64,000 nt of DNA, from positions 8,060,001 to 8,124,000 of the forward strand of contig JASJZC010000001.1 in the NCBI GenBank assembly GCA_037178855.1, written 5' to 3'. The notes under the pieces were generated by a model that saw only the letters and a program-made list of their open reading frames with translations, ran no database searches and had not been told where the DNA came from. How positions within the stretch are numbered: the stretch's first letter is position 1; each line of letters starts with the position of its first letter. Both the position numbers and the translations under genes were made by a program. This stretch comes from Oscheius sp. JU75. Lineage: Eukaryota > Nematoda > Chromadorea > Rhabditida > Rhabditidae. Below, in pieces: positions 12,001-23,200 of the stretch.

Positions 12001-15000
12001 TTGATAAAAACTCGTTCGGGCTGCTGCTGCTGCTCGTCGCGGGGGCAAATCCCACTAATCAAAAGGTCATTGCGAAAACATTCCAGGTGATTAACCGCGG
12101 TTGGATGGGTGTTAATTTGATCTGACACATACGTTTTACCATCTTTTTTGGAACACTGCCAACCATGATCTTTCGGAAGCTAACTTTAGACATTTCCAGT
12201 CAGCTGATTGGTTATCAGTGCCGGCACAAGCGCCAGTCGAGTATTTAGGCAAATATTTGTCATTACGCGTGGTAGCAAAAAGAAGAAGACAAGACGACAG
12301 AGCAAATGGACACCCTGTCAGAAGGGACTCACCTTGCTCATCTGTCTCATCTTCTGTTTTAACTGTTCCAGCCGATGATGGGTAGCAATTCTGGCCGAAG
12401 TTGACATCATAGGTGCCATTCTGTCCGCCTCGCTCTCCAAGGCAGCCACAGTTGGAGCATGCTCATGAAGTGTATTCGTTTCCTTCTCGAGTCCTTCTCG
12501 AGCCAGGTCCTCTAGTTGCCACACTTGTTCCTCCCATTCTGTCCATAAGGCCTTCAGTTTGAGCAGCTCGTTGTACAGCTTCTCCAGTCTTCCCAACGTC
12601 TCATCTACTCTTCTCTCGCTCACTCGGATCAGATTATCACCATCTAGTTTGGTAGCTGCAAATTGATACTCTCCTGGCAAGAAATACAACCTACGTGGAC
12701 TGTGCTGAAGGGTCTTGCGCAACTCGCTCACGTATCCGTTACAGCGAGCCCGAGGATTCTCACCATGCAGCTGTCCGTATTCTTTGATCCACCTGTTCAG
12801 AAGGGATAACGAGTCGGCACTCTTCCACAAGTCCATCTTTTCGTCAATGTCGGACAGGTAAGCCAAGATGTGATAGTGTGCCATAAGGATTCGAAGCGTG
12901 GCCAAACGGAGCGGAGCCTCCTCTGCCAATGTTTCCAGCCTCATCCTTAGTGGGTCAATGAACTCTGGAGCAACTGGACGACCACCGAGACCTCCCTTCT
13001 CGATAACTGTCTGCAATTGTTCCTGCTTGGCAGGTAGTTCTCCAAAATGTTTCTGAAAACCATACGGTATAGTTGCCTAAAAAAAAAACTAACCACATGC
13101 TCTGAGATCATTTTCTGTAGTTGCTGAGCGCACTTCTTGGCATTTTCCGTATCCAAATTCAGTGGTTTCGTTATGAGAAGTTGTCCATCTGCTATCCAGA
13201 CGGACAGTGAGGCATACGGTTCAGGTAGACTACGTTCAGCCCTCGATGCCGCTGCCTCAAGTTGTAGTCGCAGAGAGTCCCATTTCCTCTCGATATCAGC
13301 CAACTCTTCTACTGTGAAGTTCATCTTGGTGGCCATGATCGTGTTGAAGACACTTCGATACTCGAGAAACTCTCTGCGGACTCGGAAGTAAATCTGAATT
13401 TTCAATGTGAAATCTAATGCAAGACTGAACTAGCCTCCTGCTGTTCTTTTCGAAGATCCATCACATAGACGACATTGAGCCATTCCAAGAAGGCTGCATG
13501 TTGAGCATGTCCATCCTGTAAAGGTCGTCGTTCTCCAAACGTACGAACAAATTGTGAGATGTATGTCATAATGGATCTCTTGTCTGGCTTCTCGCACAGC
13601 ATGTCGTCCACCTGAAGCAGTACATTTCATTCATCGTACACTATCCTAACCTCAAGCAATTTCCTGATTCCCAGATGCTTATGGGCCATTTCAAAGGCAT
13701 TCTCGAGATTTTCTCTTGGTGCCGTCTCCCTCACATGCCTCATATCAATCACATCCGGTCTCCAGCGATGTACCAGAGCATTGAACAGAATCCCATCAGT
13801 CCACTGTTTGTCCATATTGGCTACCCGTTCTCGTGTGATGCTGCAATCTTTTTCTGGTCATAAATTAGCGCCAGTCAAGGACTGTAAGGCTCGTAAATTT
13901 ACGCGTCCGTCTACGATGACAAAAATGAAGGAACCCACTCTGAGATCTCTTGGTTAACCCATCGAAGCATGACACCTTCCACAGACGACTTCATCTGCTT
14001 CAGACTGACACGTGGTGAATCTCTCGAGGTGGACGGTGAGGATGGTGTGAAGAATGAGACAATCCGCTGCTTCAGTGGGCTCTTTTGGGATGAGGCTCGA
14101 GAAGAGGCAACCCGTGGAGATGACGGTGGAGTCACGGGAACTTCCCTTGAGCTCGTAGCTGCCCATCCCCATTCTTTCAACAAGGCGATGTTTGTCTCAA
14201 TCTGAAAGCATTCTCATGTTCCCGTGGCAGGTGGCTGGTGAATAATATCATCGGGGCAGGGAAAAACGCTTATTGATATGCAGATCAACCGGCGATTACT
14301 CCTTGCTGTCGCATAAACACAATGTTCGAATGTTTTTGGGCAAAAAACAGTCTGTTATTTATCGTGATGCTCGAATTCGACTCGAGACGCACCTTTATCA
14401 TATCCGCACAGCGCGCAAATGCTAGGGAGTTATTTGTGGCGCCCAAAATCAGAATTACAAAAGCATACACAATTATTTTTGGCATTGAGCATATTTTCTG
14501 CAAGAGTTATAGTCAAAAGCGGTTCGTTTGTTGCGGGTCCTTAATGTTGACACAACCATTAAACAGCAAGATAACAATCTTGCACACATCTCCCCGTTGC
14601 AATGTGCATACCTGGAAGTGAAGAATAATCTGCCAAATGAGTCCGAGAACAATTCGGGGGTTGCCATCTGCAATGTCCGCAGCATTGTTGTTGATCAGTT
14701 CGAGCCCTCTCCTTCTCAGAACTGTCAAAGCTGTCGTCAGATTGGCTATGTAGTGCACACGTTTCGAGACCTTTGCTTTGTTGACCGGCTGAAATTGACT
14801 TGAGAGGATCCAGATTAGGATATCTTCTGGCCCATCACCGACCCAGGATTGACAGACATAGCAAAAGAGGAAGGTCAGCCGCGCAGCCTTACTAATTGCT
14901 TTGACCGGAAATGCTCAACTTTTCACCAGCAAAATTTCTCCGCTTGTTTGTCTTGGTCGGCTGCCCTTTGAAAAGAATCGCGTCACAATGGCAGTCCTCT

Positions 15001-15990
15001 GTCCTTGTGGCTCGAAATGTTTGCCACAGGAGCCATTTGGAGAAAACAGTGAAGCCTCCAATTGCACTTATGAAGTCCATGCCCCTATTTTTAAACATAA
15101 CAATGTACAAACAAGTTTTAGGTTTTGACTAGTTATACAATTATTAAGAATCCCCGAGCCTGAGAGTGATCCGCCCGAAAAACGAGCAGAACATAGCTTT
15201 GTATTCAAGCTTCCCGCCAAAAGCCTCGGTCATGTTAAATGTTTGTGTTATCAGATGCCTTGGCTCGATAAGAGCGCTACGCACACAGAAAAAGCAGCTC
15301 CAAATGTCTACGGGATACTTATAAACGCGGCTGCATTTCCCTCAACCAGGGCTAACTATATCAACAGAAGAGTAATCCGTGTCACAAAGATTGTATCTCT
15401 TGAGTCCCGCGTGTCTGTCTCTGTCTAAAAAGATGACCCTACATAGGTCGAGAGTAGAGGAAAAAGAATCTCATCTGGGACTGGTTGGCCCTGTTCCTCA
15501 TTAGCGCCGAGCTGCCAGAGAGAGGTCAGCGGGATCTAGTAAACAGTCCGTAATACTCACCAATGCTTCTCCTGTGAGAACTTCTATTAGATGACAGAGG
15601 AGCACGCCGTCTTTAATGTCTTCATACAAATCTTCCACCCTTCCCGAAGAGCTATGCTGAAATCGAAAAATTATATCTCTGAATTTTTAATACATGCATA
15701 TGACCAGTTTCAGGATAAATATAGAATTTAAAGTTTTACAATGTTCTACAAATTTGTAGAACAGATAAAAAACTACAACTTTTCAGAATATCGAAACGTC
15801 GGAGAGTATAATCTTGTGCCCGGTAACTGCATTAAAAGATGAATACGCATACGCGTTCAAAGCCAAAACAACACTTACCTCTTCCAGGTGGTAATTAATC
15901 CATTTTGTGAATGTATTCTTCTGAGCCCGCTCGTCTTCATCTGAAAGTTTATCATTTGATTCACAGTCAAACTCGAGACATTCCTCTTCT
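1..15990 (-). CDS. anc-1: Nesprin/ANC-1-type giant actin-binding nuclear-envelope spectrin protein, N-terminal part (3' end outside window)
   Basis: Nesprins anchor nuclei by linking actin to the outer nuclear membrane. CH1 is encoded by exons 15879-15990 (acidic stretch, then NTFTKWINYHLEE), 15561-15656 (DGVLLCHLIEVLTGEAL) and 14612-14788 (ending GLIWQIILHFQ). After a serine-rich linker (about 13917-14201), CH2 spans 13651-13840 (WTDGILFNALVHRWRPDVI) and 13435-13611 (KRSIMTYISQFV, FLEWLN). Spectrin-like exons follow at 13094-13393, 12332-13052, about 11769-11882, 11577-11728, 11331-11519, 10811-11256 and a series down to 4953. A single open exon, 1-4912, holds tandem ~95-residue repeats and then a charged coiled coil with a KKAKKGKGKK linker. 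The KASH domain must lie beyond position 1. The frame is open upstream to about 15990, where TGA precedes a possible acceptor; the first exon was not found. Introns 13394-13434 and 11729-11768 use GC donors. The domain order fits nesprin better than dystrophin or plakin. The symbol is assigned by family. Confidence 0.88.
2400..5260 (-). repeat. Ten tandem ~95-residue coding repeats of the nesprin rod
   Basis: Within the nesprin coding sequence a unit recurs about every 270-305 nt. Its conserved core, minus strand, reads like EELQAAKTMLDVA, and cores lie near 5133, 4787, 4494, 4226, 3939, 3660, 3369, 3077, 2808 and 2513. The second half of most units holds a motif such as HPDDVKMLDKLAAVE or HPGDVQLLDQLANTK, then a helix ending in V/I-D-D/E-R/H-hydrophobic. 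The mean length of about 95 residues is shorter than the usual ~106-residue spectrin repeat. Units have diverged in sequence but kept the period, so this is an old amplification still under selection. C. elegans ANC-1 also carries large tandem repeats, though of much longer unit. Confidence 0.8.
7995..8195 (+). pseudogene. Inverted, decayed copy of an internal ANC-1 repeat segment inside an ANC-1 intron
   Basis: On the plus strand this ~200 bp stretch is close to identical to the reverse complement of 4140-4345, which is coding in the same gene on the minus strand. Shared blocks include GATCGAGAACAGTGTTGCGC and CATTGAAGACACTCCAGACG (one mismatch). A one-base deletion (GGCTTTCGCGATC against GGCTTCTCGCGATC in the parent) and several substitutions break the frame. 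It lies in the intron between the exons ending at about 8404 (upstream) and starting at 7796 (downstream), opposite in orientation to the host gene, so it is not part of the mRNA as sense sequence. It could pair with the parent transcript segment. Confidence 0.85.
15728..15795. repeat. Short palindromic dispersed element, copy 1
   Basis: It contains AATGTTCTACAAATTTGTAG followed by AACTACAACTTTTCAGAATA, which pair imperfectly. The same core (a TGTTCTGCAAAGTTGTAG type arm and its complement) recurs near 23188, 25613, 41953 and 63827. This copy lies in the intron between the first two visible CH1 exons of the nesprin gene. Confidence 0.55.
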
Positions 15991-18900
15991 CACATTACGC
16001 GCAATGACCACCCACAGCACCTGCCAGGTTGGGTCCAGTGGCAATAAACACAAACAAATAAACCCTAGATCTATGGCTTACACCACAAAAGGGAATTTCG
16101 CACTTTAAAAAGTGAAAACGATCCTGATGTAAAAAGTAAACAATGAGTAAACATTTTCGAATAGACTAAAAACTAGGCTCTTTGGCAATTTACACCTGTC
16201 CAGACCCATACCCCAATGAAGAATTGAACAGAAAAAGTTACTGTTTTTGTGTGTGAAGCATACACAACACGGTCGAGCCGGCGGGGACCTGGACATTCGT
16301 CCGAATGGGCCGTCTCTGCGTCTCTCACGACGAGGCACAGTGGTGAGAGACAGACAGTTGGGGGCGGGCGAGAGAGACACTACCCGATTTGGAATACATG
16401 GCTAGTAGGCAGAGGGAGAGTCTATTCAAAGGTTGTTGCGAGTGTGAGGGCGACAGGTTCCAGTTTTGAGGCTAGAGCGAGGGCATTACAACCATCTCGA
16501 AATTATTGGAAACATGAAACCCTTGACTAGTGATCTTGCTCCTTTTGATTCTGAACTTTCTCCCGTACTATCTACGTCCACAAAAGGCTCTTTTCGCCCC
16601 TTTCCCACGATCTGTCTCTTTCAATTTTCATCATTTCAGCGCTCAAACTGACCGGCAGACGTGAGACGCAAGCCTCCGAAGAATGGCATCTTGTTCGTTT
16701 CTTGGGGATGGAGAAGCAGAGGCTTCTCCACGTTCGTCAAATTTTTCTGAAAATGAGGGCGACTAATTGTAGATAGGACGGATTAGGCGAAGATCAATGG
16801 TGTCGCGAAAATGAAAAGAGAGGATACTCCAATATGGGAGAGCAAGCAGCAGGCCATTGACGTGGCTGGCTGCAAGAAATAGGGGGTCCGAGAGAGAGGA
16901 GACAAACACATAAACAAAAATGGAAATAGAGGCTGAGAGCAGTACTAGGAAAACACGTGCATCAGCTGCACTGGATCCAATAGCGTTCGGGGGAAGCCTA
17001 TTGGACCAATTTAGAGGAACGTCCTGAGCCTAATAGGGTTACAGAACGGATATACATTTAAGGAAATGTGTAGAAAAATGATGACTTCAAAAGTTAGAAA
17101 TAAAGCTCGAGCAACCTTCGATGTCTAGTGTCTCAAACAGTTTCGCAGTGTTTCAAAGAGAACTAAACTCGAAAGGAACATCGCTCCAAAAGTTCAATGC
17201 ATTCAAAAACTACAGAGCGAGAAAGAAACAGATGTCCGGGATGGGTTGCAGAAGAAACGGAGAGGAAGAGGAAAATAAACCAATTCGAGAAGGGCGAAAA
17301 TCTATGGAAAACAGGGCATATGAAAACAGAACCTTTAAAGCAAAAAATGAGAGAGAAAAGGTGGTCAGACGGGAAGTTGGTCAACGAGAGTGAACAGCTG
17401 CACTCTGCGCGTGGATTGTCCTCCAGTTCCTGTGTCAAAACATTGCAAAAGAGCGAAGGAGCTTTAAGAACACGGAGTGAGAGGGTCAGTCCCGAAATGG
17501 CGTCAATGCCCACATTAAATTTTTGATGAGCCACCATCAATGTAGCAATTCTGGGGCCTCCTTATCAGTCTCTCCAGTTCACTGTCACAAGGATTTCCGC
17601 CTAGAAAAAAAGGTCACTCCCCGATTTTGATAATGTCACTTTACCTATTGGTGTTCTGGAAACTTCTGAGCTTGTCTACAACTTTGAGAGACATCTAGAA
17701 ATTTAAAAAGACAAGAATTGAATCCGAGTGTTATTCAAAAGTTGCGGCAAAAATGTGGAAAAGGAGTAGTAGCTTCCGCTCCCGTAGAAATGACGATAAG
17801 ACGGTCAGTTCTTATCTCGTGTTCCATTACCCGAAAAAGCGGGAAGCCCCTTGGCAGGTATCAATCGACTCACCACTGTGTCTGTGCAGCCGCCCAGCTC
17901 AAGGACACCATCCTTCTGCTAATTTACGACTTTTTGTGACCTTTGTTTTTGTTAGTTTACGGAAAAGAGGACAGACAGAAGAAGGTTCTGGACAGGGAAA
18001 TGATCTGGGAGACTGAGCTTCCTCCGTACACCATCGATTACCATTAAAAGTTCGTATTTGCGCGCCAAAAGCGGACAAAGAGAGACAGAAAGAGACCTCC
18101 CGCTAGGCGCAATAAACAGAAACATGGAGGATAGATACAGAAGGAAAACAGCATAAGTCAGGAACAGAGAGAGAGTCAAAACTTTGAGGATTGCCGCAGT
18201 AGAAGAACTGAGTCAATCCGATCGGTAAACAGGACTGAGAACACACGGGAACACTGATTTCACAGGCTCAACTTCATAAAAAAAAAAAGCTCTTTGAGGA
18301 GTCTCGACTAGGAACTCTGTGCCTCCGTTTGGTGGGAAACCATAGTTCGTTCAGTGACTCTTCAAAATTAGCCTTCAGAAAGAACTATATACCACTCTCC
18401 ATTCCACTCTGCAAATTTGTAGTCCATTTTAAAACCTACATTTTACAGAACATTTGTCAGTTCAGTAAGAAATCGAGAAACATTGATGCTAAAGGTTCCA
18501 GTGTACACAGCCAGAGCAAGAGAGAACAGGAAAATAGCTGAAAGACGAGGCTACCAGGATGGCAGACGTTTTGTTGTTTGCGCGAATCGGAGTCTCCCCG
18601 TGTCGCCTTTCCGTCAGTTATATGGCTCTTTATCCTGCGCAGAGTTCAAAAAATGGGAAGAGTCTTCTGCTGTATTATCTCTCACAACTCAAAACACTTG
18701 TTCCTCTCCGCGTACAAACAATAATCAGTTTTGTTTCGAGAGAAAGAGAAAAGTGAGAAAGTGGGAGGGAGAGCTGCACGCGACCCCCGATCCATCAATG
18801 GCGGACCGGTCTGCCGGAGGCGAAGGTTACAAGACAGAAGAGTCAATGAGTCAACAGAAAAGGGTGAGAGAGAAAGATTGATGGCCTCTCGAAAAGGGGA

Positions 18901-19476
18901 AACCATTAGCGTGTAAAATTTACGACTATGAGAAAGTTTTCTAGGGAAGAAGGACAGAGTGTCGCGTGTTGCCAAGAGCTGATGAAAGCCATTATCCTTC
19001 GGACACATCTGGAATGTGGTCTGGGAGAGAAATATACACTAAACCGAGGAGTACATGATCAAAAACAACAGTGAGACGCCCCGTGCGCGTGCTCTGAATC
19101 ACTCTAGGAACATGCTGTCTCTTCGAAGAAAGACTTTCTCCAAGTTTCGGTCGTACTTTATAAACTTGAATTTTGGCTGCTATCCTTAATAGACTTTCAA
19201 CTTCTGGTGCTATGCTGGTCAACATGTTCCCAGCTGGTATGTCTGTGATGATAGACACGTTTCTGTAGCAGTATACTGTAATGAAATCTTTCTTGGTCCA
19301 TCCACTTCGAGAAAACCAAGTCTTTACAATTAGCTAGTGCCTTTCTTTACAAATAAACAGTTTTTGCGAAAAAGCATCCTCTCTTTAATTGCTCCAGATT
19401 CGCAAGTTTGCAAAAGTTTTTTTAGTTTACAAAAACAAAAAGAACTCAGAAATTGCCATCAGTTGAAACTTTTCCA
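15991..19476. other. Gene-poor, purine-rich region upstream of nesprin
   Basis: No reading frame here has recognisable protein similarity. Short frames on both strands are low in complexity, rich in Arg/Glu/Ser from GAGAGA-type tracts (for example around 16340-16375, 17230-17400 and 18725-18880). It probably holds the promoter and 5' exon(s) of the nesprin gene on the minus strand, plus promoter sequence for the plus-strand gene at 19477. A remnant of the dispersed palindrome core (GTCTACAACTTTGAGAGACA) lies near 17676. No RNA gene was recognised. Confidence 0.5.
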
Positions 19477-20179
19477 ATGGCTGAAGATCGTGAATCCAGC
19501 GACTACTACCAGGGATCTTCGGTAAATTGGGTCTACTTCTCCTGTCCAAAAAAAACAGTTCCAGTCCGATCTTTCTTTGCCCACCTACTCACTGAGGGAG
19601 AACAGAAAAGGCGAACTGATCAGTCTGACGAGAGAGAAGGTCCATTGGCCGCTACGACCGCCGACCGGGAAGTATTCGACACTTGAGGGCAAGAAGAATT
19701 GCCGTCGACAATGTCAACAGGCAGAGCTCTCGGTTTCGTCGGATGTCATTCCAGCTGTCCAAGAGAAATCCATCTTTTCGGCCTTTCTCAGGAGTTCCGA
19801 CTCGGATCGTGTGCCACGGCGCAGCAGTTCCTTCCTGCACACGGATCTGACAGAGACTGTCTCGTCCCGTATCCTGATACCGAAAAAGAAAGAGGAGGAG
19901 ACTTACGCGATTCTGGGTCAGGAGCCCCGTGCGGCTGTTCTGGAGAAACTCAATGATCGCATGACGACGATTCTGTTCGAAGACAGAAACAAGAAGCTAC
20001 AGCTCGCCTTGTGCTACGAGCAGAAAAAGTTCATCATGCGCGTTGTGGAGATGCGCAATGAGACGACGACTTATGGCCTCGCGAGCCGAGACGATCTGCC
20101 CGAAGTCTCTTTCTTCTCACTAGCCAAACTCGTCAAGTTCTACTCCGTTCATCCGCTGGCGGCATTTATTCACTTGTAA
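19477..20179 (+). CDS. Small protein with a C-terminal SH2-like domain
   Basis: Two exons, 19477-19521 and 19559-20179, join in phase to give about 221 residues starting MAEDRESSDYYQGSS. The N-terminal half is polar and serine-rich with no known domain. The last ~90 residues resemble the second half of an SH2 domain: a central strand region (LQLALCYEQKKFIMRVVE), then YGLASRDDLPEVSFFSLAKL and VKFYSVHPLA, the usual segment in which the domain asks for binding along the peptide. The FLVR arginine is not obvious, so phosphotyrosine binding is uncertain. There is no kinase or other catalytic domain. The gene ends convergently with the zinc-finger gene, and AATAAA occurs at about 20211. It might be an adaptor. 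The SH2 assignment is by pattern only. Confidence 0.55.
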
Positions 20180-20238
20180 ACACATTATGTCAGATCCAAA
20201 TACGTCAAAAAAATAAAGATTCAGGACGATTGTCACTG

Positions 20239-20244
20239 TTTATT
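20239..20244 (-). terminator. Poly(A) signal abutting the zinc-finger stop codon
   Basis: AATAAA on the minus strand begins the base after the TAG stop (20245-20247). A second minus-strand AATAAA lies near 20166-20171, inside the last codons of the convergent SH2-like gene. The two genes therefore probably have overlapping 3' ends. Confidence 0.6.
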
Positions 20245-23200
20245 CTATAGGAAATTCGGCAGATGACGCGGCGCCTCCAACGGTGGAGCAGTTCTGGCAA
20301 TCGGACGAGGAGCCATGTTGTGCGGATGGTCTCGCTCGTGGTCCAGACGAATATGGGCGACCAAGAGTTCCGTGTCGAGGAACTTCCTTCCACACAGCTT
20401 GCAGGTGACCTCTTCTCTTCTAGAAGTACATTGGTTGGTAAACTACTGTAAGTCTTCTGGACATAAGCTATCTCCTCCAGAGAGACCCCTTCACCTTTCT
20501 CTCATCTCAACATTCTCACATATGTCTAAAACCATGACTTTGTAAACCCTATATATGTTGCCTCTCGCTATGTAATACAGTCCTCTATCTCTTTCTCCTC
20601 TCCTCTTCCTCCTCGCTAAGAGGTCTGTGTATTCTATTCCAACTAGTAAACATCTACAGTTCCTTTCCGGTTCTCCCGTCCGCCTTCAGTACAGTAAGCA
20701 GGACAAGGGAGAAACAAGCAATTGCTTTGTCTCGCTCAAGGTACTACCTCAGTAAAGAGTAACAAACCTGTGGTGAGAGACAGCAGGTGTGATCATGAGA
20801 CTATCATCTATAGTATCCTGAACAGCATCTGCCAACGGATGAAGAACCTGTGCTGTCTCGTGATCCTCCGAGGCAAAGTGGATCACGCTGAGCTCCCTTG
20901 TCGGCAAGTCAACCTCACAAATGTCGCATCTAAAAAGTATAGTTGCTCTATCGAAACAAGTACTTACCGACTGCAAAAGTCTGTCTGATGAGGTGGCAAC
21001 AGTTCAACGGGAAATCGCATTTCTGGATTGAATGGATGAGCTCGAAACAGAGCCTGGGACCGGTTTCCCAGAGCCTCAACGATGCCTTTCGGATTGACAT
21101 TCAGCTGCTGGTTATCCATCAGAGTCAGACCGAGGGGCATGTCCTGATCGGCCAGGCTTTGCAACTGACTGTAAGGCATAGAAGAAGTCGAATCAACACC
21201 CTCTCGTATGGCATTCGGTGGTTTCCTGGCTATCGTCACACTATATTCGGTAAGAGTTATGCGTCTGGCAGTGATATGAATAAAGTCCGGTTCATGTGGA
21301 TTAATCTGCTTGGAGAAGGCAGAAGTTTTAGCAACGGCCAACGGAGTCGAGTCAGTCTTCGAGATTTGAGCCAAGGTATTGAGCATTAAGTTCTGAAGAC
21401 TCTTCTTTGCGTCTAAACATTGAACGAGTACCTGTCTGTAAGGCTCCTTCGTCTTCTGTCTGGCCACTGGATAGACAAAACTCTTGTCCATAACGGCAGG
21501 TGTTTGTAAATTGCTGACTGGAGGCGGTGCCAGAATGACCTGAGCGACTCGAGGCTGAAACCAGAAATGTCAGTGACTCAGTTGACATGTAGAATCCTTA
21601 CCGCCGCTGGAAGTCTGTTCCTATGATGATGAGCCGACTGTTCATGAGCTTTTCTCGCAGCGCTTGTTCTAAAAGTTTGCAAACAAGTTCCACATTTCAA
21701 TGGTCTCTCTCCAGTGTGAAGGCGAAGATGCAAAGTGAGGGCGTTCTTCGTGTAGAAATTCTGAAAAATTCCATAACCAAAACCAGGTGTTTTCTTACAG
21801 TTTCGCAAATGGTACAGGCGAATTCCGGCTCTCCTCTAGAATGAATCTTGACATGGGAGTTCAGAGAGCTCTGAAGACCAAACCTTCTCGAGCAAACCTC
21901 GCATTCGTAGGGTCGTTCACCTAAAGTAGTCGATAAAAGAATCATATTTTCTTGCCGGTATGAGTTCGTATATGTCTCGCGAGATCCGAAGGCTTGGAAA
22001 ACCTGGACCGACAAAAAGTACAGCAATGTTTTCGCTTAACAACTTCTATGTTCTGCTCGAAAGGCTCGATTGGTCCGTAAACTGCCAGTTGTGCACTAAA
22101 CGAATATCAGAACTGGTTAAATAAGTCCAACCTCTGACTGTCAGGGAATACATAAGTGTGGACGTGACTGAAATGGTGCAACGCTTCGGCCGATCCCTGA
22201 ACACTCATGTCACAGAGAGGACACTGGACCACCGTGAACGAGTGATCTCGTTCGTTTTGAGTACTGAAAGTTTTTTGAATAGAAAGATGAAGGAGTACTT
22301 GGAAAAGTGTTGGGTCAGATGGGCTACAGACTCGAACTCATGACAGCACATTGGGCATCTGAGAGCACGATCGCTGACCGTCTCTGTGTTTCCTGTATAC
22401 AGACATTTTTTTGGTTAAAATAAGACGACTCACCGATGGTTATCCAGCTGTTACTTTCCGTCTCTCTGGCCTCGATGTCAGCCGACTGTGCTCTAGTTCT
22501 AAAGCCTTCCAGCTGCTCGTTCCGATCTGCACAGTACTCTGACTGCGTCGAAGCTATTCCTGCTCCCTGAATCAGTCTACTTTACTTGTCCAGACAATTT
22601 CATACTCGATTTGGTAGTAGAGTCAAGCTGCTGGGAAGCGCCTGCCTTTTCTGATGGACAGCACGAACATGAGCGCCGTACTGCGCTCGTCCGTTCAAAA
22701 TCATCGGACAGTATTCGCAGTAGACTGGCTCTCGAATATGGATCTCCTTATGCATTGCAAGCAGATCTGAAATATGGTTTAAGGGGATAATTCGACACTT
22801 TCTTACCAGCTGTACGAAAAGACTTGTGACAGGTCCAGCAAAGGTGAGGCTTCAGTCCCAAATGCAACGAACGATGCTCCTTGAAGGCACGGAAAGAATA
22901 GAAAGACATCGGGCATTGCTTACAGAAGTAGGATCTGAAGTGCTTTCAATAGGTGCGTTGACAGTTTTGGACAAGTATTTTAGCTGTTAGGGTACTCACT
23001 TTGACGGAGTCGAGCTGGTCTTGATTGTGGCAGGATTGACCAGAATGTCCTGATTGTAGACGACAGTTTGATTTGGAACGGATCGGAAGCAGCGATGTCG
23101 ATCAAGCCGATGGATACTGTGGAATCTCTGAACAAAATACCGTATTTCTTCGAATATAAACACCCCCATACGTAAGAAATACGCAATTCGAATTTTTCAG

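Noticed and set aside
11903-12070. Extra ANC-1 exon with a serine-rich frame
   Set aside because: Its phase does not fit the next exon frame with the spectrin-like sequence (VRNVAGLDNEILKIE); direct joining of 12332 to 11882 keeps phase 0.
18992-19258. Minus-strand frame of 88 codons, possible upstream ANC-1 exon
   Set aside because: Composition is protein-like, but there is no CH-domain or nesprin similarity and no clear donor to reach 15990; not supported.
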